Of a DNA stretch of 64,000 nt, positions 54,327 through 64,000 are shown piece after piece. The notes below the pieces were generated by a model that had not been told where the DNA came from, did no database searches, and saw only the letters and a program-made list of their open reading frames with translations. Position numbers and translations under genes: made by a program. This stretch comes from Blumeriella jaapii (lineage: Eukaryota > Ascomycota > Leotiomycetes > Helotiales > Drepanopezizaceae), in contig VWND01000016.1 of the NCBI GenBank assembly GCA_009599575.1, positions 186,001 through 250,000 of the forward strand, given 5' to 3'. Each line of letters opens with the position of its first letter. Position 1 is the first letter of the stretch.

Positions 54327-57300
54327 CTCGGATCATCGCCGATTAGAGAAAATATCTCGCTGCGCGGCGTCGATGAGGTGCTTGGATTTTGGCTTTTCAG
54401 ATTCTTTTCGGCATAGGTCACCATGAAGGTACAGTACAACAGTACAGCAGATAGATGATTAGATCGGTGTCCAACGCCCGGTAATACTATATGGAGGCAA
54501 TGGACGGCCCTCACATCACGACACTCTATTGCACTGTACTGTACTGTACTGTACCTACCTAGGTACCTACCTACCTACCTACCTACCTACCTACCTATGC
54601 TGACCCTACCGACCAGACACCACCAACCCCAAGACAAGCGCGAGCCACGAACGGCACCCTTCTAGGGTCGTAGAGCGCCGCCGTCGCCAAGCCGCGCAAA
54701 GCGTTCGTTCGAGCGTCAGGATTCGCAAACAGCATTCTGCTTGCTTGGCCACCCTTATCAGATCAGCGATTACCGTCGTTGTCGCGGTCGCGGTCCCCGT
54801 CCCCGCGCGAAGAAGCCAGCCCAGCCCAGCCCAGACCGGCCGGCTTGGTTTGGCTTTAGCTTGGTCGGATTCCAATTTCCACTCTACAAGCCCTTTGCAA
54901 AGTCTGTATGTAAGGTACTGACTGTCGGCACTGTACGGACAAGGGGGGGGAGGGGGAGGGGGATCCGTTCGAATGTCTCCCTGCGAGCCGGGAGACCCGG
55001 GCGGGCTTGCGTCTCGGGCACTTTTTGCTCCTTACATATGTTTGTGTGTATGTGTGTGTGTGTGTATGTAGTGTACTGACTGTACTGTGTGTATGTATGT
55101 GTGTGTGTATGTATGTACCTTAGGTAGGTGGGTGGGTACGGTACGGTACGGTAGGTTGGTTGGTTGGTTGGTTGGTAAATTTGGCACCGGGGACTCTAAC
55201 ACTTACTCACCCACTCGCTCGGGGAAGGAAAGCAACAAGTCGGCGACCACAATGACGAGGATAGGTATGTACATACATACAGTACAGCACAGTACAGTAA
55301 CAATGGTAATGACATCCAGGGGGAGGATTAGGAAGAGGAGGAGGAGGAAGAACAAGTATGTCCAGTGCAATACATAGCAGTCGCAAAGGTTCCTCCCTCC
55401 CTTTCCTTCTATTCTCTTCTATTCAGCCCCTTCTCCCTTCTCGCCCCCAATAAAAGCCTCGCCTGTTCACATGGACATCTCTGTTCTGCACTGTGCTGCT
55501 GCTGCTGCTGCTTCCTCCTCTCCTCCTCCTCCTCCTCCACTCGAGGATAGGCACGCACGCACGCCCGCACGCCCGCTCACAAGGTACATGGTGGATATCC
55601 GGGATGCCTACATACGGACGGACGGCTCGACTCGTGTCTGCGTTCCCGCCGCCGATCGTGGGCGTGCCCGTCAGGAGGCAGGCCGTAAGTTTGCGAGAAG
55701 CCCTATCCGCGGCCTGGGCTGGACGGAACGGGGCGACCGATGGACGGGCGGGTGGATGGGGCAGCTTCGGTGGACTCGATTGAGACGTCTGGCTTGGTGC
55801 TGTTGGATGTGGATTGAATTGGTTTGGTTTGCTTTGGTTTGGGTTGGGTTGGTTTGGTCGGAGTCATTTGGTTCGATGCAATTTGGTTTGGTTTGATTGG
55901 ATTCGGTATGCATCGGGATGGGCTGATACTACTCACTATAGGGGATGGGGAGGGGGAGGGGGAGAAAGAGAGGTAGTGAGTGGGTTCGATCGATGCTCGA
56001 CTGTGCACGTTGCATAAACGCCGGCGAAGGTTGTTGCTTGGCCGGAGGAGAAGTTTGTACTGGACCTGAGTAAGGGACAGGCTCGTCGTCGCGAGGACGA
56101 TGTTATTGGGGGGGGGGGGGGGATAAAAGAATGAACGGTAAAACGGTGGAACGGAAGAATGGTAGACTGGTAGAGCGGTTGAACGGTAGAATGATAGAAT
56201 GGTAGAATGGTAGAATGGTAGTAGAATGGTAGAATGGTAGACTCTTGCAATACTGCAAGTACACACTGTAAGATCCTTGCTCTGAAGGGGAATGGAGAGA
56301 TAGATACATCGTAGATACAGTACTGTACATCGTCGATAGGAGCCAGGCAAGGGGAGGCATGTACCATAGCACTGTAAGGTCGGGTAAGGTACAGACAGAG
56401 TAAGGTCAGGTAAGTTCGGTAAGCACAGTCAGTACCTGCTTCTCCCGTACAGTGCTTGTTGACTCTCGGTCTGAGCACCACTTCATCGCTTCATCGCTTC
56501 ATCGCTTCGTCGCTTCGTCGCTTCGTCGCTTCGTCGCTTCGTCGCTTCATCGCTTCGCTTCATCGCTTCATCGACTTCTTTCTAGAGCTTTCGATGGCCA
56601 AGGGGTATTTACAGTTTCCCCAGGGTACTCATGTACAGTACCTACCTACCTACTCCACGGTCCGGCACCGTGCCGTACAGAGACACCCCCCAACGACGAA
56701 CCGCAGCATGGCCAAGTGTCTGATCGGCACTAGTAGGGCCTGGGTCGACGCCGCGACGAGAATTCTTCCATTCGCGATCCCGGACCCGAAGTATGAAGCA
56801 CCTGATGGATGGATAACCTTATTCCCGAGGGCTGAGATTAAGGCGACGTCTTGTTTCGCCGTGCTCCGTGTATGTACTGTATAGCGATGCATTCGGCGCC
56901 TCAGCTTGGCTGTCTCGAGGGCACAGCACCGTACAGTACCAGGAGAGGAGGAGACCGGATAAGGAGGAGCGCACGGAGGCATCGGAAGCCGCCGACGCTG
57001 ACACTGACACTGTGCGTACAGTGCGGTATGGGATTCGTGGTATTGCATTCCGTGTGGGTATTGTATCTGTACAGTAAGTACTGTACAGCACATACAGACC
57101 TCACTGTGGCTAGGCATGGTATCACGTGTTGGCCACGTGATCATCACTGTGTGCCTCACGCAACCAACAGTGCAGTACACGTCCTCGGTCCTTGGCCCAT
57201 GCACAGAGGCTCAAGTCAAGTCAACCCAACCACAGCACTTGCAAGACGACTGCTTGCTTCCTGCTCATGGACTAAGAATAGGTACAGTACAGCAATACTG

Positions 57301-58335
57301 ACACTGACACGACCAACAGCGCCTCGGACAACCGGCGCCTACGGGAGAGCCAGGACCGGTCCTGTCCCGTCCGGTCCCGTCCCGCACGCAAGCACCTACT
57401 GTGCTGTACTGTACCTACGAAGTACTTCTCTACAGTACAGTACTTACACGTGTCACGGTGGCGCTTCTCGCAGCATCATTCATCACACTGTCGATAACCC
57501 GGCCAGCTCAGCTCAGCTCGGGTAGGGCCTTGGAGCCCGTCCCGGCCAGCCGACCACGCAGCGTCGTGCGATCCCTGAAGCGCGTGTGCTTCGATCCGAA
57601 GCACGGGAGAAGTATCCTGCCAGCTTGGGCTTCGACCGAATCGAAGATGGGAGGTTGAAAAGTTGGGAACGAGCAGAAGAACGACGGCGGAACGGGGAGA
57701 CGACGCGCAAGGGTGCCGACCGGGTCAGGTACACGCCTCCCTAGACCCGTTACGTACCTTGTGGGCCATGCTCCGGGAGAGCATTCATGACGGGCGAGTC
57801 GTACATAGGGGGCTTGCCGGCCTGCCTTCGACTCCTGGAACGACTCTTGCATAGCGATCGGTACCACGGGTACCGGGTCCTAGGTCGACGGTAAAGTCAG
57901 ACAAGACAAGACCATGCAGGCCAAGGGAGCGCAAGATAACGGCACCACTTCACGAATCACGAATCCCGACCACGATGGATCCCCTCGGTGCCAGCAGCCG
58001 AAAGCATGGCGCGCGACCAGCCAACCAACGTCTCCGCCCGCTCATCCGCGACCCAGGGACCGCGAAGTCGGGTCGCGGCAATGCAATGCAGGGCGGAGCG
58101 GAGCAGCGGGAACTATGTGCGGTACGGTAGGTGGGAAGGCGGTCTGCTCTGATCTGATCTGGTCTGGTCTGGCTGGCTGGCTGGCTGGCTGGCTCGTCTG
58201 ATGCTGGCTGGCTCGTCTGATGCTCCCCTCATGCTCCCCTCCCGTATTTGCGGGACGAGGACGGCATTGACGGATCGGAGGCCAAGCATGCCATGTCCCC
58301 ATCCGCGGGGCCTGTTTGGGGTATGCGTGTTTGAG

Positions 58336-58398
<63 letters not shown>

Positions 58399-60482
58399 TG
58401 TGTGTATGTGTGTGTGTATGTGTGTGTGTATATGTGTGTGTATATGTGTATGTACATGTGTATGTATGTTTGTGCTACATGTTTGTGCTGTACGGTACGG
58501 TCCTGTCCTGTTGACTCAAAGCTCGTGGGACACCCCACCGCTACTGGTGGTGTATCGATCATGGCCGGGGACTTGCTTTCTGGTGGATTCGGGACACGTG
58601 CTGCGCTGCTTCTGGATCATGATTAATGGGCGACGCTCGTCGACGCTTTCTCCCCGCCGGGGGTTTGAGAAGGATATGAAGTCAGCCATGAACGGGCGAG
58701 CAGCTCTCCCATCAGAGTTTCCGAGCCACCGACCCATGTCCGCAGTCCTCCATCGACGGAGCGGGACATGCCTGTTACGGGATGAGATTCGTGGAAAATG
58801 CTTAATGGGATGGCATGGCATGGCATGGCATGGAGCTGGGCCCGTCGGTCCCACTCCCAGCGCTACGGTCTGTACCGCACTTGCACCTTTTCGACTTTTG
58901 CCTTCATGGCTCCGAGTTGAGGAGACGAGGCCCTGACACGTTTCCCTCTCCCCCCCCCTCGTGAACCTTGATCCGTAAAGTCCGACTTTTGCACTTTACG
59001 GAGGGTGAAGTTAATCCCGCTCGTACAGTGCTGTACAGTAGGTCCTGTACCGTGTAATGTGTATGTCCTGTCCTGTATAGTACAAACCCTACGTCCCCTC
59101 CTGTGCCGCAGGGAGACGGCGAGTAGGGTCAGATGAGCAGCGCAGCGCAGCGCAGCGCAGCGCCGAACAAGCACTCGCTGTTGCTCCCTCACGATGGGTC
59201 GTGTTGATCGTTCCCAACCGGGTGGAAACACGTGCATCTCGCTTAAGGAACGTCGGTCGGGTGTGTGTTTGTTTGTTTGTTTGTTTGTTTGTTTTTTGTT
59301 TTTGGTACTGTATGTACACACCGCACCGCACCGGACCCGACCGGACGTCCCGTCCCTTCTGTCCCGTCCGGTGGACAGGCGGGCGGCGCAGCGACGGGTT
59401 TGCATCCGGGCGGGCATGAAATCCATCCGCTCGTGCGACGACCAAAGCCCCCGAGGGGCCGACGGCAGGCAAGGAAGGGATTCATGGACACGGGGGCGGT
59501 GCGCTGCAACGCACGACTCACAGCGAGTCGTTCCCACGGACGAGCGTCGCGCGTCGGTACGGAGAAATTCCACAAACTCAATTGCCTGTAGCGCACGCGG
59601 GACATCTGGGTGTGTATTGTGCAGGACCTACATACAGGACAGGACAGGACAGTCCCGTGTGTGTGTACTGTACTGTATATGCCTCTGGCGCAGAAGGCTG
59701 TCGACGGACGGAAGGTCAAGCATCCCCTCGCTCGCTGGTCCCCGTTCGCGAGGCCCTCGACCCTCGACCCTCAACCCTCGACCCTCAACCCTCAACCCCT
59801 AGATCCTCGTCCCTGCTCATCTCGCCCGGCATGGACATCCCTTGAACAGCGAGCCGTATAGCCTTTGCGACCTTTCCGATGATGTAATTTGCCAAACTCC
59901 CGAAGCACGGCTCCCTCCCTCCGCGGCCTCACCCATGCATGCATGTCATGCCGGCCACGTTTTTATCCTTCCAGAATCTTGTGCCTTCGACCGAGCGCGC
60001 CAGGCGGGCCCCCGCCCCTGAGCTTCCCGAGCCCGTTCTTGCGATGCAACGTCCGCTCGTGCAGGCGGCCGGGCGTGGGTTCTGGCGCGCTTCCACTCCT
60101 TGACCCGTCCTTCGAGCCGGCCAGCAGCAGCGAGGACGGCGCGACGCCGTGGCCCGGGCTGCCTGCCTGCCTGCCTGCCTGCCTGCCATATAAGGGGAGG
60201 CCGTGGCCACCTGCGAGAGGCGCTGCGTGCCAGCAAGTGCCGTCTCTGCCTTTGCCCTCCTGTCCTTCTTGAAGTGAAGCCACAGACAGTCCTTTCCGGC
60301 GAGAAGAGCATACGGACGGACAGACAGACAACAGACAGATAGATAGACAACAGACAGCAAGACAGAGAACAGACAGACAGACAACAGACAGCAAGACAGA
60401 CAGAAAGACAACAGACAGACAACAGACAACAGACAGCAAGACAGAGAACAGACAGACAGACAACAGACAACAGACAGCCAGA

Positions 60483-60513
<31 letters not shown>

Positions 60514-60571
60514 ACAGCCATATATACCTAACCATCTACCCTCCCTCCCTGCTGTCCCCCCCCCTCGCGCC
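50883..60571. repeat. 9.7-kb gene-free stretch of simple repeats
   Basis: No supportable gene in 9.7 kb. Arrays include: a 12-bp ACTTATTTCTTC array at about 51572-51787 (about 18 copies); an 8-bp CATCTTTT array at about 52077-52165, changing to CATCTTTC and then CATC up to about 52235; a T-run at 53499-53515; GA at about 54299-54325; CTAC at about 54555-54597; an 8-bp CGCTTCAT/CGCTTCGT array at about 56487-56572; TG at about 58340-58420; and CAGACAGA/CAGC arrays at about 60310-60515. Between them, ACAGTAC/GTACTGT units recur every few hundred bases. Several frames over 100 codons are products of the repeats or of GC-rich sequence and show no family features. Confidence 0.65.
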
Positions 60572-62132
60572 ATGGCACCCGGCCGGCTGGACGACGACTA
60601 CGCGGTCCGCGAGGTCCACGAGGTCCACGAGCACCCGCTGGACCTCCCGGAGCCGAAGACGGTCTACGACATCAACATCCCCTACAAGAGCCAGTCCGAG
60701 GCGTACGAGCGGCACGCGCGCGAGCGGACCGAGTTCCCGGACTACCTGCCGCACTGGGAGCCCGGCGAGTTCCACGCGCCGGCGCCGGCGTTCGAGTACC
60801 ACGATCCGGCGCTGCGCGCGGATCCGCACATGCCGCACCTGCTGCGCGCCGGCGTGACGGCGACGCCGGTGACGCCGCGCATGGGCACCATCCTCTCCGG
60901 CCTCCAGCTCGAGTCGCTCAGCGCGGCGGCCAAGGACGAGCTGGCGCTGCTGGTCTGCGAGCGCAAGTTCGTCGTCTGCCGCGAGCAGCTCGGCTTCCTG
61001 GGCGCCGGCCCCCAGGGCCAGAAGGACTTCATGGCGCACTTCGGCCCGCTCAGCCGGCAGCCCGTGTCGGGCGCGGTCAAGGACCACCCGGAGTTCCACA
61101 TCATCCACCGCGACGCCAACGAGAAGGACATCGCCCAGTTCTTCCAGCACAAGATGACGACGACGCTGTGGCACCACGACGTGTCGTACGAGCGCCAGCC
61201 GCCGGGCTACGTGATGCTCGGCATCCTCGCCTGCCCGGACATCGGCGGCGACACCGTCGTCGCCGACATGACGACGGCCTACCGGCGCCTCTCGCCGCTC
61301 TTCCAGCGCATGATCGAGCAGCTGTCGGCCGTCCACACGTCGCGCCACATGATCGGCCACGCCCAGGCGCGCAAGCTGCTGGTGCGCGCCGACCCGGTCG
61401 ACTCGGTGCACCCGCTGGTGCGCGTGCACCCCGTCACCGGCGAGCGCGCCATCTTCTACAACCAGGAGTTCCCCGACGAGGTGCTCGGCCTCAAGGAGCC
61501 CGAGGCCGAGGCCATCACCAAGTTCCTCATCGACTTTGTGAAGAACGGGCACGATTTCCAGGCCCGCGTGCACTGGGAGAAGCACTCGGTCGTCATGTTC
61601 GATAACCGGACCACGCTGCGTGAGTGGCCGCTTTTCTTGTTTTGGGGCTTTGGGGCTTTTGCTTTGGGATTTTGCTTTGGGGCTTGTGCTTTGGGGCTTT
61701 TGCTTTGGGCTTTTGCTCTAGGGCTTTTGCTCTGAGGCTTTTGCTCTGGCGCTCTGGCTTTGGGGCTTTTGCTCTAGGGTATTTGCTCTGGCGCTCTCGC
61801 TTTGGGGCTTTTGCTCTGGCGCTCTCGCTTTGGGGCTTTTGCTCTGGCGCTCTCGCTTTGGGCTTATGCTCTAGGGCGTCTGCTCTAGGCTTCTGCTCTA
61901 GGCTTCTGCTCTAGGCTTCTGCTCTAGGTTCTGCTCTAGGCTTCTGCTTGAGCTCTCGCATCATCTTCTCTTAGCCATCCACAACACACATGTGCTAACC
62001 CACCCTTCTCTCTCTACAGACACCGGCACCGTCGACTACGACACCACGGCCCAGGCCCGCCATCTCTTCCGCCTAGCCGCCATGGCCGAGGTCCCGCTCT
62101 CGGTCGCCGCGAGCCAGCAAGGGCGCAGCTGA
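60572..62132 (+). CDS. TauD/TfdA-family 2-oxoglutarate dioxygenase
   Basis: Exons are 60572-61619 and 62020-62132, joined in phase 1 across a 400-bp intron (GTGAGT..CTCTCTACAG); 386 residues. TauD-type enzymes oxidise sulfonates such as taurine, or related small acids, with Fe(II) and 2-oxoglutarate. Iron ligands: H201 and D203 in LWHHDVSYE, and the distal His in NRTTLHTGTVDYD, which is formed only by the splice; the 2-oxoglutarate Arg lies in the ARHLFRLAAM end. Other marks: GTILSGLQLESLS, FVVCREQLGF, ACPDIGGDTVVADMTTAY. Codon use is strongly G/C at third positions, more than CAND1 or POL12. The intron is expanded by a minisatellite. The substrate is not predictable from sequence alone. Confidence 0.9.
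61640..61950 (+). repeat. Minisatellite inside the TauD intron
   Basis: A degenerate array with units such as GGGGCTTTTGCTCTGGCGCTCTCGCTTT (28 bp, about three regular copies at 61750-61860) and shorter GCTCTAGGCTTCT units toward the 3' end. It accounts for most of the 400-bp intron, while other introns in this window are 47-188 bp. Confidence 0.8.
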
Positions 62133-63143
62133 ACCGGCCCCCGGCCCCCCACCATCAACGAGAGGAGAGATACCAGCTACACCAAAGCAGGGGAGTTTTT
62201 TGACGGCGTTCGGAGCAGGCAGCGACGACCGCTGGACCACGGCACGGCGTTTCTCCATTTCGGTTACCCTTCCTTCCTTTTCGCCATCGGAGGGCGACTC
62301 TGGCGTTTTTTTCCCCCCGCCGCGCCCTGTGGTTCGGGAGTGCGCTGCGTGCGTGGCTGGATGGACTGCGATGGGTCTTAGATTGTGTTTTGTTGTCTTG
62401 TGTTGTGTGTTGTTGTGTGTGTTGTGAATTGTGAATTAATCCGAATAAGAAGAGCTCGCGATTTGTTCTCCGTGCTCGCGCTCTTTCCTTCTCTCTCTCT
62501 CTCTCCTCGGCCACGTCTTGCGTAGCAGTAGGGTCTTCTCGCATGTACTATACTGTAGGTATATACTGCACAGCACAGCACTCCCATCCCACCACAACAC
62601 AATACAATACAACACAGCATAACAACCGCTCGAAATCCAAGAACCTCCTTCCTTTTTTTCTTCTTCCTCCTTCCTTCCCTATAATACAGTACCGTATCGT
62701 ACAGTAAAGTATATACTTTTCTCTTCCTGAAAAATTATATACTGTGTAATAAACGAGAGCGGTAGCAAATTAAAAGGTATTTCCCCCATTCCCCCTTTCC
62801 CCCTTCTTTTCCCCTCTTTCTTTCCACACAGTACAACACAACACACCAAACCATACCATACCATACCATACACATAATATATACATACAACTGTACATAC
62901 AACAAAAACACAATCATTAATCCCACCACACTACACTACACTATACACACACACACATACACACCACACTACACATATATACTTACAGACACACATACAA
63001 TACGCACTATCTGGAAAACAAAACCCCCCCCCGGACCCCCCCACCACCGTACGCGGTCGGCCTTTTACATACAGTACAGTACCCTCCTGAGCGCACGCGC
63101 GCGCCCGCTCTTGAAATGCGGGCGAGTCCAAGTCGTGTGTATA

Positions 63144-63174
<31 letters not shown>

Positions 63175-64000
63175 ATGTGTGTGTGTGTGTGCCTGGTCCG
63201 ATTCGGACTTTGCCGCGATGTACTTACTGTGTGTATATGTATGTGTATGTGTATGTGTGTGTGTACTGTGTGTGTGTGTGCGTGCGGAGAGACGGGGAAG
63301 GGTGTCAAATGTCGGGCGGGGGCTTCACGAACGGGAGGTTGGTTATGTGTAGGAGGTAGGTATGTATGTACTGTTATATTGTATTTACTATGCTGTGCTG
63401 TGCTGTATGTATGTATGTATATAGTGTTATCTGTAGGTAAGGTACTGTAGGTAAGGTATGTACAGTTCCTAATATGTACGTATGTACAGTATGTACCTAT
63501 GTATGTATGTATACACGGTCTGTATTATACAGTTCTGTATCTCAAGCCATCCAGCCAGCCAGCCTGCCAGCCTGCCTGCCTGCCCAGCCCCTAGAAGGAG
63601 GGGAAAAGATGCTTTGGGTGCGCTCGGACGCCGCTCTTCTGGTGATTTGGCTTTGTTGATTTTTCCTTTTTTCCGGCTTCTTTTTCGCTTCGCTTTTCTT
63701 GAGGGAGGGAGAGGGAGGGAGGGGAGAGGGCACTCTGTTGTACATACATGCTGTTCTGTATATACTGTACTGTACTGTACTGTGTATATTGGATACGCTT
63801 ATTGTACTGCAAACACTGATTATATGGGTATAAATTGTATATCTTTGTTATATACATTGTATACACATTGTATACACATTGTATACACATTGTAAACACA
63901 TTGTAAACATTTGCTGTACACACCGTGTACACTGTACACACATTGAAAACCTTATAATACACACCTCTCCACCCCCTCGTTCCCACTGTACTGTACGTAG
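62133..64000. repeat. Non-coding end of the window with simple repeats
   Basis: No gene. It holds TG-type arrays at about 63135-63190 and 63235-63280, CATAC/ACACAC tracts at about 62850-63000, CCAGC/CCTGC tetranucleotides at about 63547-63585, and an 11-bp ACATTGTATAC array at about 63845-63910. The TauD gene's 3' end lies at the left. Confidence 0.6.

Noticed and set aside
60536..61585. Minus-strand frame of 349 codons over the TauD gene
   Set aside because: Antisense shadow caused by high G/C at third positions; the plus strand has the HxD...H iron ligands.

Overview
The window is a piece of nuclear DNA from a filamentous ascomycete (Pezizomycotina). The evidence is short introns (about 47-100 bp) with GT..AG borders and CTAAC/CTAAT-like branch sites, compact genes on both strands, and proteins whose closest families are fungal: a membrane-anchored Ubp1-type protease, an Alb1 pre-60S factor, an Nha1/Sod2-type Na+/H+ antiporter with a long cytoplasmic tail, GPI-anchored wall proteins and a DUF7924 protein. 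I cannot name the class or species safely. I recognised no rRNA, tRNA or CRISPR array by eye.

Layout. 1-5.2 kb: the start of a small mitochondrial membrane protein gene (- strand, running off the edge), divergent from an intact CAND1 gene. 6.9-8.4 kb: a membrane-anchored lectin-like protein. 8.5-21.4 kb: an AT-rich accessory island with one intact gene (DUF7924, a probable PD-(D/E)XK nuclease-like protein), two decayed genes (a protein kinase and a dCTP deaminase/dUTPase-like enzyme) and four copies of a dispersed repeat. 21.4-23.8 kb: a dense block of micro- and minisatellites. 23.9-27.3 kb: Na+/H+ antiporter. 27.3-31.6 kb: mostly repeat-rich non-coding DNA. 31.7-32.4 kb: GPI-anchored CX3C-repeat protein. 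34.6-46.4 kb: a gene-dense housekeeping block (POL12, MFAP1-like splicing factor, ALB1, UBP1-like deubiquitinase), then a 2-oxoglutarate oxygenase and an FAD monooxygenase transcribed away from each other across a shared 0.9 kb promoter. 48.0-50.9 kb: a tyrosine phosphatase and a Kre9-like type I membrane protein. 50.9-60.5 kb: a 9.7 kb stretch of simple repeats with no supportable gene. 60.6-62.1 kb: a TauD-family dioxygenase with a minisatellite inside its intron. 62.1-64 kb: more simple repeats.

Two features run across the window. First, non-coding DNA is packed with the pentanucleotide ACTGT/ACAGT joined at GTAC palindromes, and with many unrelated tandem arrays. Second, four otherwise well-conserved genes (antiporter, POL12, UBP1, tyrosine phosphatase) carry single-base frame breaks, mostly a missing G or C in a short homopolymer. 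In three of them (antiporter, POL12, UBP1) restoring one base per break returns the full expected length. This looks like uncorrected assembly indels rather than gene death. The island pseudogenes are different: they have many stops, deletions and TGG-to-TAG type changes.

How the genes relate: CAND1, UBP1, POL12, MFAP1 and ALB1 are general cell machinery (cullin recycling, deubiquitination, replication priming, splicing, ribosome assembly). The oxygenase/monooxygenase pair may act in one small catabolic or secondary-metabolite step. The island holds nucleic-acid and nucleotide-acting families that are often found in fungal repeat-rich accessory DNA; calling it a defence or mobile-element system is only a hypothesis.
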